Assembly (NCBI GenBank): GCA_032871835.1
Contig: CM065300.1
Coordinates: 65,607,192 to 65,671,191, forward strand
DNA from: Dipteronia dyeriana
Lineage: Eukaryota; Streptophyta; Magnoliopsida; Sapindales; Sapindaceae
Direction: 5' to 3'
DNA: 64,000 bases
Shown: in pieces, positions 45,579-57,041 of the stretch
Layout: each line of letters begins with the position of its first letter
How positions within the stretch are numbered: position 1 is the stretch's first letter
Translations under genes and position numbers: made by a program
The notes under the pieces: generated by a model
What the model was told of the DNA's origin: nothing
What the model saw: the letters and a program-made list of their open reading frames with translations, nothing else
The model's database searches: none

Positions 45579-48373
45579 TCATTCCCTATTAGAGTCAATG
45601 TTATGGCACGTCTGTTTGTTGTGTCCAATTGAATGGCAGATGCTACACTTGCGGCGGTATTCATCGAGAACACCTCTGCTTGTACTTTCATTAATCATAG
45701 GTGGATTAGAACATCTCCTGGAATTATGCCCTGGTTGTCCACATCTTCTACAGGACTGTGTAGTTGTTCTTTCTGAAGACGAGACATGCCGACCCGCCTT
45801 CGAGCATCCTTCTTGTCTCCTGGAGTTTGGATTCAAAATCACCCTCTAGGCAATGTCAGATGGCACAACCCAAGTGGAAGGATGGCCCACTAGCATAATA
45901 AGAACCGAGTACGCGTCAATAAGTGTCTGTCTCTTGTAGTAATCCGAACACAATGTTGTCAAGTCCAAGTTTCGCTCCCTGTAAAAAACATTGAAAACGA
46001 TCAGCTTCACGTTTCAGTAATAATCACCTCACAGTACAACTTGAAAGTAATGTACCGTGCCGCCGCAAGAGCGTGAGAACATGGAAAATGATCCATTTGG
46101 AATTTGTTGCAAGTACAAGTCTTCCGGGCTAAGTCAACAGTCCATTGTTTTCCAGACCGCTTGACCGAGAAAATATTTCAGTCTACTAGATTTACGGTCA
46201 AAAAACCACACTTCTCCACACGTTTAAAGAGCACAAGATGTGCTGCGTCAGTCAACTGATGACGCATGGTTTGTGCAACTCTATAGCGATCGTGAAACCA
46301 CCATTGCAGCATATTCCTAATGAACTCAGCCAGAGTCAACATAGGCAGTTGGCGTGTAAATTTTAGGCATGAGTTTATGCATTTTGCAGCATTTTTTGTC
46401 ATCACCCTGTACCTTCTTTCCGGGCAGTGCACATGGGACCACTTGTGTGGACCGGCATCAATTACATAATCATATGCATTCTGGTGCAAGTTTCTTAACT
46501 ATTCCATATGCCGGTTATATTCAAACTTGGTGTATGCATTGGTTGCTTTGTCCATTATTGTGGTAACATCCTTCCTATGAAATCGCTTCTTAATATTTTC
46601 AGCAAAGTGCCAACAACATATGGTATAGGTGGCATAAGGGAACATTTTAGAAATCCCTGCTTCAATGCTTCCATGCCTATCGGAAATGAAAATTAGCTCA
46701 TCAATATGACCTAGGGCACCCTTCAAGCAATCCAAAAACCATTCCCATGAAAGGTTGTTTTATGAGTCGCCATACCCAAAAGCAATTGGATACACATGTT
46801 CGTTTCCATCTTGTGTTGTTGCAACAAACATTATTCCCCGGAATCGTCCCTTCAAATGGGTACCATCAACAGCAATGACTGGACGTATACACATCCGGAA
46901 TCCTCTAAGTGAGGCACCAATCGACATGAAGAAGTACAGAAATTTACCATCTTCGTAGCACTGTTAGTCAGTGATTGTGCCAGGATTTTGTTGTTCCAAA
47001 ACATAACCAAATGATGGAAGCAGTTGGAAGGTTTTCTCATGCGTTCCATATGTCAGTGACAACGCATAATCATGGGCGGCGTGTGCCTTACTATACATGA
47101 TTTGGATTCCATACACTGATTTCATGTTGGCGATTATGTCCTTCAGACGTATTAGTCGACCATCTTGTTGTTGAAGTCTAGGTGCAATAACTTCTCTAAT
47201 TATGACTGCACTAGCTTGTCGATGCCGGTGGTGAATTTCCTCTAATGGACAAGTGTGTTCGTTGACAAAACTTCTTACTTGAAAGTATGTGCCTTCATCT
47301 CTCCTCACCGCTCTTAACTTCCACGTACAATTTCCCATCAAACAAACTAGATGTAATGTTGTCTTTTTTGACCATTTCACCTTCCACTCGAAGTTCTACC
47401 GCATTGCAAAATGGCCTACTAGTCTCTTCAAATCCTTTTTCGTTGGAAAAAATTGCCCTTTATATATCATGCTTGTAGGTTCATCTTCAACCAAGTTCTT
47501 GCTTCCACTAATACCAAACGAGTATGATTCTCCTCCTGGAATAACCCATGTTATGGCATTATCAGAATCATCTGGAGTTACATTAGCCCTCCCCTCGGAG
47601 GTCCCAGCTATATCTGGTGCACTAGAACTAAATCTGTGTACATGTCTTACACGTCTTTCCGTTTCGACAGGTTCTTCATCATCCTGATTGTCCTCTACAT
47701 TTTCTACAGAATTGAAATTGCCCTCATTAGCCACCTCATGAATCACCCCAACATTCAGTGCTGTATTCTGCTCATTGTTGATGTCATCGTAGATCTCATT
47801 GTATTGATCGTTGTACTGTCTACCATTCATCTCAATTTGACAACCAAATACATTGTCAAATTGAGGTCCTAGTATATTATCATGGGCGGCTACTTCCAGT
47901 GGGACAGCACATATGTTTTCCCGACAATCAATCCCACTTCTTTCTGTGAACAACTGGTTGCTTCCACCCGACGATCGAAATTGTTGGATGTTATCACGAT
48001 CAGGGATATCTTCACCAATGACACCTCCTGCTGGCCTCTCGATTAGACTAACACATACTTGAGGGATCACCCTATCTTCCTCTAGCATAAACTGAACATC
48101 ATCATTGTTTCTTATAAATGTACGACATGTAGTCCCAGGAAAAAGTGATAGAGACTGTAGATCAACACTGTATTTGTTCTCATCAAACTTCACAATGGTT
48201 TGCACGATCGACACCAGTTTGTCGTAACTTAAATTCTTTGACATATACAAACCTTGGTTATCGGAACCTAAATACCTCTGATTTCCGTCGGATAATTGCT
48301 CTCATCAACCGTTGTAAGATATGACTATTCTCACTCTATCCATTGTCAGGTCAAAACCATCATCAAAAACCAT
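45579..48373 (-). pseudogene. MuDR-type MULE transposase
   Basis: One minus-strand frame runs from an ATG at 48373 to 46056. After a 77-bp intron (donor at 46055, acceptor ending 45979), the last exon 45978-45579 ends in a stop, for 906 codons in all. Domains: an N-terminal PB1-like start (MDRVRIVISYNG), an acidic linker, a MuDR-type DNA-binding part with HLVCLMGNCTWKLRAVR (about 47350), and the MULE core with VIAVDGTHLKGRFRG (about 46880) and ISDRHGSIEAGISKMFP (46670). A SWIM finger (CTCNKF...CSHAL, about 46110-46060) and two CCHC knuckles follow (CRRCGQPGHNSRRC and CSICHSIGHNKQTC). It would cut and paste the element. Seven in-frame stops but no frameshift. Confidence 0.9.
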
Positions 48374-48444
48374 TATTAAGAAATAAATATTTAATATTAA
48401 ATTTACAATTATAAAAGATTAAACAAAAATCAAAAGTGTAAGAG

Positions 48445-48955
48445 ATGAAGCTTTTTTTTTAATTGATCAAGCTTTTTTTGTACATGATTGAGCCGTTTTT
48501 GTACATGATCGAGCTGTTTTTGTACGTGATCGAGCTTTTTCTAACAGGATCGAGCTTTTTTTGTTCAAGACCGAGCTCTGTTTGTACATCATCGAGCTTT
48601 TTTTAATATGGCTCGAGCTTTTTCTCATATGGTTCGAGCTTTTTTCAAATATGGTTCGACCTTTTTATTTTAGGTATTGAGCTTTTTTTGTGAGGAATGG
48701 AGATTTTTTGTGATGAGGGATCGAGCTTTTTTTATGAGAGATCAAGCTTTTTTTGTCAAGGATCTAGTTTTTTTTTGTCAATAATCGAGTTTTTTTTAGG
48801 GATCGAATTTTTTTTCTGACGTATCCAGCATCTATTTTTTGGATCGAGTATTTATTTTATGGATCGAACTTTTTTATAATTTGATCGAGCTTTTTTTCAA
48901 ATGTTTTGAGCTTTTTTAAAATGATTTCCAGCTTTTATGCCCAAGATTTTAAACT
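48445..48955 (+). repeat. GATCGAGC-T(n) tandem array, right copy
   Basis: About 23 units of the same motif in the same absolute orientation as 40965-41855, with spacers such as GTACAT. It lies between the transposase start (48373) and a perfect minus-strand donor GTAAGT at 49159-49154, so it falls in the apparent first intron of the transposase gene, antisense to that gene. Confidence 0.9.
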
Positions 48956-49277
48956 TGTTTGCACAACTTCAACTCAACTTGACCAAATATATATACAAAA
49001 AAATATACATACATGTTCATTCATTATTTTTTAAAAGTTTACAACTGCTAGACATAAACAAAAAAAATTGAGACAAAATATTCATAAATGTTCATACAGT
49101 GTTATACCACACAGAAATACAAGAAAAAATGGAAATGAAGATCAGAAATATTAACTTACCTTCTTGTGCAATATCTGGAATGAAGCTCGTTTTCTGAAGA
49201 AAAAATGGAGTAGTTGATTGATTTTCAGACAACCTTTTTGGATGACAGCTTTTAAAGAATAAATAATCGATTATTTA

Positions 49278-49356
49278 AGGGTAATTTCAGTAGCTCACCA
49301 TAATAGGTGTCTTTTAAACTTAACTTATTATAATAGTGACATCACTGCAAGGGACC
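49278..49356 (-). repeat. MULE right terminal inverted repeat (inner part)
   Basis: Reverse-complement partner of 40539-40612; see that entry for the matching blocks. Confidence 0.65.
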
Positions 49357-50000
49357 AAAAACAACGTGACATTCCTCACAATTTCTACAAGTTTGTATGA
49401 ACATCACAAATAAAAAAAAATTATAGAATAATCAAAAGAAAAAATAAATGCAAAGTAACGAAGAAAGCTCCACGGTCTCCACCTTCGCAGCCACGGTCTC
49501 CACGTTGGATTGCATTTGAGGGTCCTTTTTATCTTTTAAGTCTTAAGAAATAACTTAATACCATAGGGAGAGAGAAAAAGACAAGCAAACTGGAATATTA
49601 GAAAAGAGTAACTAAATTAAAAATAGGCAACCCTTTAATTCTAAGAACCAAAAACAAACTTTAAGGGATACAAAATTAAAATAATCACAACTAACAAAGA
49701 AAAAGAAAAGAAAAACCTAAATTTACTTGAAAAAAAAATAAGAATAAAAACTTGTAACTGGATTGAGAGAAGTAAGGGGATACAAAGGGTGAATTTTGAT
49801 TTAAACGAAGACCAAAATCAAACACTCATATTCAACCTCTCTCCCTCTCTCTTTCTTATGTGTAGTTTTTTAATAAAAAAATTTATGGTTTTTAATTTTC
49901 GTAACAGTGCAATAAGCAAATAATGACTGTGTATTTTATAATTTTCGATTAATACAGTTATGAGTTAACATTATGATAAAAATGTAGTTAATTATGAATG
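49357..50000. other. Intergenic, no feature seen
   Basis: AT-rich. A short CACGGTCTCCAC duplication lies at 49470-49505. Nothing else recognisable. Confidence 0.6.
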
Positions 50001-50008
50001 TTCAAAAT

Positions 50009-51501
50009 TAGAGGTGTGCAATTTCGGTTTGGTTTGGGTTGAAGTTTAATATCAAACCAAACCGATATTTATCGGTTTGGCTATATTTCAACCCAAACCA
50101 AATCAATATGATTTACCAAACCGATTCAAACCAAACAAAAAAAAGTCGGGTTGGTTTGGATTGATTTGACGGTTTATGTTTGAACCTAAAAATCATTTTT
50201 GTATTATTATAAAAAATATATTTAAATATAAAATATTAAGGAGGTGTTATTTAATTATTTTAAAAATTAAAAATATTATATAATTAACAAATTAACAATA
50301 AAATGTACCATAACAGAAAAAAAAAACTCAAATTCTAAAATATAATGGAAGATATGAGTAATTGCATTTTATTTATTAAAAAAATATATATATAAAAGAA
50401 AGAGAAGTACTACAATACCAAATGGTTGATGATAATGAATGAGAAGAAAAAAAAACTTATTTATATTAAAAAAAACCCCAGGAAATATGGATTGGATTTT
50501 ATTAAATATATGGGTTGGTTGAGTTGTATGTAGGGGTGGACGTTTTCGGGTTGGGTTGGGTTGAAATTTTCGACCCAACCCAATATTTATCGGGTTGGGT
50601 CGGGTGGGCTTTTTAAACTCAATAGAAAAAATATATTTGAATTCAAATTTTGTTATATCAAAATTGAAATTTAAAATAATTATTCACCCAAATATCATAC
50701 CATATTGGGTTTAGATTTATTAAAAACATCAAAATCAAATCACAAAATATAATACAAATTGTTTAAATAGTTGTTGCATAATTAAAAAAATAAAAATATA
50801 ACAATTTATCCAACTTGGAAAGTCTTTCATCAATTTTACAATTATAAACGTTTCGTCGAATATTTCGTAGTTGGATAATCTATTATTTATTTCAACTAAT
50901 ATAATAGTTTGAGTTTATATACAATTATTAGACTTTTTTCTATCAAATTCTAAGAAAAAAATGCATTTAAAAATATAATTAAGGATGTGCCAATTAGTAA
51001 AAAAGAAGAAGATAATATAATTGTATGTTTTTAATAAATGTATTATATATTTATGGTAAAAAATATTTATAATTATATATTTATATTTATCATTTATAAT
51101 ATTATAAATGGTGCATGAGTAAATTTTTTAAATATTTAAAAAAATGAGATTTCATAATATATATAAAATTAAATAAAATTATTTAATTTATTTTTTATTA
51201 TTAATGACAGGTTGTTGGGTTGGGTTAGGTTATATTTTATCAACCCAACTCAATCTTAAAAGCAGCCCAACCCAATCTAGTCGGGTTGGGTTGGATTGGC
51301 GGGTTGGTGTCCACCCTTAGGTGTATGAATTTTATTTTTAACAACCCAAGCCAAACCAATATTTAATCGGTTTGTCATTAATCGGTTTAGTAAATGACAA
51401 ACCGATTAATAAATTTTTTATATATGAAAACGAACCAACCCGTAAAATTTGGGTTGGGTTAGGCGGGTTGATTTTGTTTGACGGTTTTTTACACACCCCT
51501 A
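50009..51501. mobile_element. hAT-type MITE (outer), interrupted by a second MITE
   Basis: It starts TAGAGGTGTGCAA at 50009 and ends TTACACACCCCTA at 51501. TTCAAAAT (50001-50008) and TTCTAAAT (51502-51509) match at 7 of 8. The TAGGGGTGTGCAA end and an 8-bp duplication are typical of hAT elements. Inside are many short inverted GGTTTGG/CCAAACC and ATCGGTTTG motifs. The inner MITE takes up about 790 bases. Confidence 0.85.
50531..51319. mobile_element. hAT-type MITE (inner, nested)
   Basis: It starts TAGGGGTGGACGTTTTCGGG at 50531 and ends GTGTCCACCCTTA at 51319. GTTGTATG (50523-50530) and GGTGTATG (51320-51327) match at 7 of 8. Both subterminal regions are packed with GGGTTGG/CCAACCC. The family is related to, but distinct from, the outer element. 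Confidence 0.87.
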
Positions 51502-51509
51502 TTCTAAAT

Positions 51510-53851
51510 ATTAAATATTGTATTAATACATGTATAATTATTTTAATATTTTTAATAGCTTTACTTAAAAGGGTAATGTCGGAATTTTGAAAAAAACAGT
51601 AATATAGGGTGTAGATACAGTTTTATAGGGATTCAAATATTAGATAAGGTAGTGGCTAATTTAGTGGGCAGTATTTTGTGCACTCCAAAGTGATAATTGT
51701 CAAAAGGGAAAATTGGGTTGCATGCCTTTAAAATACTCTGTATGGGCTATGAGCTCGAAGAGTGAGGGAGTGAAAGCTTTGGGCTCATCAATCATCCATC
51801 CAAATCCATATATGTAAATCTCTCATTCAAAAACCAATAACACCAAAAATGACCCTCTAAATCAATTAACAAAACATTTCCTTTCAAAATAATAAATTAA
51901 TTTATGTTAATATTATACATAAACAGTGTAGTTAGTCAAAGATTATATATATATAAATTTTATTTTTGTGAACGTCTCACTTACAAGTTACAAAGGTAGA
52001 GTTTTGGTTTATACTTATTGTAATTAAACAATGTACATGGGGAAAAATTGAAAGTGAGCACCCCATACTTTAATATAATGAAAACCTTTAATGCAATTTA
52101 ATGAGTTTATTTGGTATATGTATGATAATAATTAAAAGATTAAAGGTGGACTTTTTTTGGGTAAGAAGGATTGTTTTTTCTAATGTTCCAAAAAGGTCCA
52201 TGATAAATAGTTCACATGATAACAAAAAAATTTCAAAAAGTCTTTCAGAAGTATATTTTATTTTTCTTATAATTTTGTTTGTGTGATTTATATGCCTTCT
52301 TGATTACTAAAAGATAAGTTGTTGTTTTGTGCATACAATCTCTCTTTTAATGTAAAAAATGGAAGCATAAATATGGTTGGATCTTGAAGTTAAAAAAATT
52401 TAAATTAATATAGCCTTACTATAATCATCCTTAATTTAAACATACTTTAGAATGTTATAAATGGGAATGGTTTTTCATTTACAATGAATGATTTTGAACT
52501 TTTAAATAAACATAATCAAATATTTTGATCTTCGACTAACAAAACAGAATAAGGACAGAAGTTTAAATGATTAAGTGGTCAATCTCTTTAACACTCATAT
52601 TAATAAGATTGTGGATTTAAATCTTATTTCTTTCTCTAGTTTCTAAATTAATTTGTAAAAGTTAAATAAATAAATAAATTTCAACATGTTATACATTACA
52701 ACTATATTATTATTATAAAATAAATTTTTATGTAAGTGGAGATGAACAGAAGTATATATCTATCTCATAATCAAGGAAGTGATTAATATCAATAATATTT
52801 TAAATATATCTCTGATTTTTATTTTATTTTATCGTATATAATATTTTTCATAGTTTGAAAGAGCGTCTATATAAAAATTTCACTGTATAGAATATACTGA
52901 AGCCAGCACATGGTGGTCCATTAACGAGACCAATACCACATGCAAAATTGAGACGTTTGAAACCCTAAACTCGAAAGACTAAAGAGAGTCTATAAAGATG
53001 ACCTATTAGTTTGGTCCCTCCTAAATAAACTCAACAGTGTTCCAATAATGAATCTGAGGATTTAATGATTTGGTTCAGTGCAGTCAAGAAGACTATATAT
53101 ATAGTATGGTCCCATTTTGTCAATTAAATTGAATGAATCTGCAATATTAGATTCTCTCTTCCCCATAGGCCCACCAGCTCCATCATGCTATTGCTAGGGC
53201 TTGCAATTTGTTAACACCACACGATTGACAGAATTTGTCAACACAATTCATTATTCATATCAATTTCGGGTTTAATCGTTTATCACGACCGACTGCGACG
53301 AATCCACTTGGAGGCCTGGAGGGGCCCTATGCTTAAATTTGTTAATTATTTACATTTATTTAAAAAAGTGTTTTATTATTATTTTAATCCTTTTATCCCT
53401 CTAATTTAATGAAGTTGGCTTCGATCACCTCCATCTACTAAAACATATATATTTACGTATTGTGTCAAGAATTCATGTGATGGCTATTCAAGATATACTA
53501 GTTACAACGTTGAATCATATAATGCACGCAAATGGCAATAATTTAGAGGCAGCTTTTGGCAACATCATGTGTCATGTGTTATTCATGCATGGTTGGTGGT
53601 GGCGCAAACTTTGCCTTTTCATTTGTCAAAGAACATGATCATTCAATTCGCTTTACATTTTACATTTCATATGCTGATTGCATATCAGACACTTTAGCAT
53701 GCTTGAGCGCAAATTATGGACCGACCACCTTAACTTTAGTCTAGATATAATAATAATAATGTAATTAACGACAATGCTTTTCACACCGTGATGATTCATT
53801 TCGTGATCGGAAGTGATAAGAATCTTCTTGTTTTATTCTCTGCTGTGAGCT

Positions 53852-53855
<4 letters not shown>
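51510..53855. other. Intergenic AT-rich DNA, no gene seen
   Basis: Many stops in all frames and no conserved motif. 52590-52640 has a faint GTGGATTTAAATC phrase that could be a worn SINE B-box. 53215-53290 has TTTAATCGT/ACGATT motifs that look like a worn repeat. Nothing firm. Confidence 0.5.

Positions 53856-53885
<30 letters not shown>
53856..53885. repeat. AT dinucleotide microsatellite
   Basis: About 15 uninterrupted AT units. Shorter TA runs also occur at 53967-53980. Confidence 0.95.
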
Positions 53886-53888
<3 letters not shown>

Positions 53889-54773
53889 TTTCTTGAACAT
53901 TCATCGAGATAAACTAAACTTCTAGAGTAGATATATTAATGAGTAGAACTTTAAAAAAATATATATATATATATCGGTAATGTATTTATAATAAAAGAGT
54001 TGAACGGTTAAATATCTAAAATTTATATATAGTAATTGAAACAATTCATATTAAAAAAATATCAATTTTTTTTTTAAATCTCAAATCTTAATTTTTTTCA
54101 TATAGATATAAAATAACTTTTATAAAAGGAATATATTAAATAAACTAAATTTTATCAAACAACTAAAAAAAAAAATTCATTAAAAAAGCTTTTGTTCCTT
54201 ACTAAGATCATACCAAACGTACACAAACTTTTCAACGATTTAAACTTTGAATTTGATAGACCTTCAACGGCCAAATGGTCTTCTGGAAGAAAAGATCTGC
54301 ATTTATTCAACTTTCAACAGCCTAACTGTATATATACTGTATATGCATATAGCTAGGTAAACCTTTTGTATTTATTGCCACACAAATCAAATCATAATAT
54401 ATTATCTCAAGTGGCACTGCAGAAAAAAACTTGGGTTAAAAGAATAAAAATATCTAAACGTAAAAGAATGAGTAATAATAGGTTCTCTAAATCATATTGA
54501 TAAATAAAACGTTGATACGTTATCATTCATTATATAATTTCAATGATTTATAAGATATTGATATTTTATATATTAATATTATTTAAAAAAGAATTTAGAA
54601 AGTATAATGTTATTCTTAAAAAATTTATTGTTTATATAATTATATATATAAACTTGACTTTAACTGGTCGATACAGATCCAAAATACCGTTAGGCTTCAT
54701 TGATCCAGTTCGTGTTTTTAAGGATATCTATACCCCGATACTACACCTCACAATACACATGTTGTATTTCATG
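53886..54773. other. Intergenic AT-rich DNA, no feature seen
   Basis: Nothing recognisable. Short plus-strand frame at 54543-54848 is hydrophobic and AT-driven and shows no family. Confidence 0.55.
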
Positions 54774-55010
54774 CAGAGACCGAGGAAAGGGGGCTGGTGG
54801 GGGCCACAGCCGCTCCCTCCAAAAAAAAGATCTAAAATCTACTTATAAAAATTATTGGTAAGTTTCAATTTATTTATTTATTTTTTTTTATTTTTTTTTG
54901 CATCGGTCCTCCCTTAATTTGTTGGTTTTTGTATAATAGATTTATTTCAATTTGTATATAAAAATTATTACCCCCCGACCAATGAAATTGTCTATATTTA
55001 TTTATTATAT
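54774..55010. mobile_element. Relic of the hAT-like MITE family seen at 38309
   Basis: CAGAGACCGAGGAAAGGGGG at 54774 and the following GGGGGCCACAGCC and CTCCAAAAAAAA mirror the start of the 38309 element. A CCCCCCGACC block at 54971 resembles its other half. The right end cannot be found. Confidence 0.45.
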
Positions 55011-56194
55011 AAAAATTCTGATGTTATAGTATTGTAGGTAATAAATTATGATATTATTATTATTATTATTATACATTAATAAATAAATATCTTTTATATT
55101 TCATTGTCCATGAAATTAGGAAATAAAATCTCTATTTTCCATTTTTTAATTTTAATTTCCAATGAAAAAAAAAAATAAAGATTTTTTTTATTAAATACTT
55201 ATCTTATATCGACACAATTCTTTACTCTAAATAGTTTGTTTGTTAGTAATTATTCAATTTGACCTGTCACATTATCTCTATCTCTCTTAAAGATTTTAGG
55301 TTAGAAAGTGTAAATTAATAAAAAATTTATGTTTTTCACTTAAACAATTTTATTCCTACTGCTGTAACTAAAATTTTCTTATTCTATATCCGAATAATTA
55401 CAGGTTAGATTACAAAATAATAAATATGTTAGGTTATTAATATGATTTTGCTATATTTATTAATATATAATTTGTTATTTAAATGTTTTCAACTGTAACT
55501 ACATAGATGCCGTTTGTAACTACATATATGTCGTTTCTACCTTTGCGTATTGTCAAGATTAGTTTCGTTAGGTTTTTAAGTTGTGTTGGCCTAATTTCAT
55601 ATCAAAACAATATTTCTCCTGTATTGATCAGTTGTCTAGATCATTGTGATTCAAGTTTCAAGAAAGAATGACAACTTGTCAAGCAAGGAGAAACCTTTAA
55701 GAGGAATGAGCTTTACCGCACATCAAAGGTATATTAAGACATCATTCCTCTTACAAAGCGTTTAGGCACCCACACACATTGTATCCTTATGTGTCCCTAT
55801 ATCGTTGTGCTCAATTGGTAAAACACATAGTATACACATACAAATTAATGTATGCACATGCATTAGATTTATATTGACAAATTGTGTAAAATTGCATATT
55901 CTAAGATTATATATAGGAAATGGCATACTTGTATGTTCTTGTGTTTGTTTGTTTATGTTTTTAGGATATCGGACTTCAATATATTCTTATATTTTTCCTT
56001 ATTGAGTTCTGAATGTTTTGGTTACTCATTCTTTAGTTTTTGAGTTCCTAGTTGGAAGTTACGAAACTTTTTGTGTCTTTAACGTGTATGGTTTTCGTCT
56101 ATGTATATCGAGTCGATTTATATATCTTTCATGAAAGTTTTATGACGTTTGATGTTGATTTTTGGATTACGTATTGCTATTGGCAAATTCTAGA
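55011..56194. other. Intergenic, no gene seen
   Basis: AT-rich with short frames only. 55500-55545 has two GTAACTACATA copies. A phrase at 55808 resembles a tRNA D-arm but has no T-arm partner. Confidence 0.5.
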
Positions 56195-56197
56195 TGA

Positions 56198-56956
56198 TGT
56201 AAAACGTCAACAAAAGACTAAAGTCGGGGGTGCCACATCACTGGAAGACGATCAGATTAAGTCAACCCAAGTAGGTCGGAGAAGACCCGACCGGTTCCCC
56301 CGATAATATAACGCAGATGATTGGGTTAGTAAATCCGATTGGGTCATCAAGATGGTCGGGGCCAGGGTTGGGTAGAATGGCTGATCACGGGGAAACAAGA
56401 ATGGTCGGGAAAATAGACGATCGGACCCATGACACGTGGTCAACACCTAGATCCGATGGAATCACGACTCAACTACACTAAAAAGGAGTATGATTTGAAC
56501 AAGGCTTCTGGAAGCGCACTCTGATAAGGAAACAAACTTTCTTATAGATATCAGAGTCCAGATCATGAAAGAGATCTAAAGACAATTGAAATACGAATCA
56601 ACCTCAAACCTGAAAGAAAGAAAGCACAACTTTAAGAAGTTAGAATCTCATTAAATGACAAAGACTTTCCTTAGCATTAGGGTTCTATGCATGTATAAAT
56701 AGACCCTAGAAATACATAAAACAGAGTTAAGGCAATTTGATTAAGCAAGAGCACAAGAGAGATCGAGTGTATAATCTTCTTTTAATATAGTAAATTCTTG
56801 TTGCCACTATTGGAAACCGTGGACGTTTCCCCACATTGAGGTTTTATCACATAAAACTCTATGTCTTATTTAATTTTCCTTTACTTTTCGTTTGCAGCTA
56901 GTTGTTATTCTGCATTAATTGTGTGACGGAGGTTAAGCCAAAGATCACCGTCAACA
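56198..56956 (+). mobile_element. 5' LTR of gypsy-B
   Basis: The right end CCGTCAACA at 56956 is set by the primer site that follows. A TATA box TATAAATA is at 56694-56701. The left end is tentative (TGTAAAACGTC at 56198) because the second LTR is not in the window. Confidence 0.65.
56694..56701 (+). promoter_or_regulatory. TATA box of gypsy-B LTR
   Basis: TATAAATA about 260 bases before the LTR end, followed by GACCCTAG, a common plant LTR promoter layout. Confidence 0.65.
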
Positions 56957-56958
56957 AC

Positions 56959-56976
56959 TGGTGCTATAGGAAGGGG
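56959..56976 (+). other. Primer-binding-site-like sequence of gypsy-B
   Basis: TGGTGCTATAGGAAGGGG two bases after the LTR end, similar to TGGCGCCA-type sites of plant gypsy elements. Confidence 0.6.
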
Positions 56977-57041
56977 GTGAACCTCCGATAGTGTTTGGTT
57001 TACGTGGTTAATTTTAAAAGAAGTTAGCCAAATACTATATC

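Larger units (their letters stand above)
40539..49356. mobile_element. Kaonashi-like MULE (Mutator family) with Ulp1 gene
   Basis: Two convergent genes, a plus-strand DUF1985/Ulp1-type gene and a minus-strand MuDR-type transposase, lie between diverged inverted repeats (about 40539-40612 and 49278-49356, aligned on GTTTAAAAGGCACC against GTTTAAAAGACACC). MULEs that carry a Ulp1-like protease gene have been described in plants as Kaonashi elements. Each gene begins near a terminal repeat with a leader and an apparent long first intron. I could not fix the outer ends or the expected 9-bp duplication, so limits are minimal. Confidence 0.85.

Noticed and set aside
47289..47872. Plus-strand frames opposite the MULE transposase
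   Set aside because: They are shadows of the long minus-strand transposase frame, which has clear domains.
40965..48955. The two GATCGAGC arrays as the MULE terminal inverted repeats
   Set aside because: They run in the same absolute direction and lie inside the element; the real inverted pair is at 40539-40612 and 49278-49356.
52590..52650. Possible SINE box (GTGGATTTAAATC)
   Set aside because: Too diverged from a B-box, with no A-box, tail or target duplication found.
55800..55840. tRNA-like D-arm phrase (GTGCTCAATTGGTAAAACAC)
   Set aside because: No anticodon arm or GGTTCGAAT-type T-arm follows at the right distance, so no tRNA call is possible.
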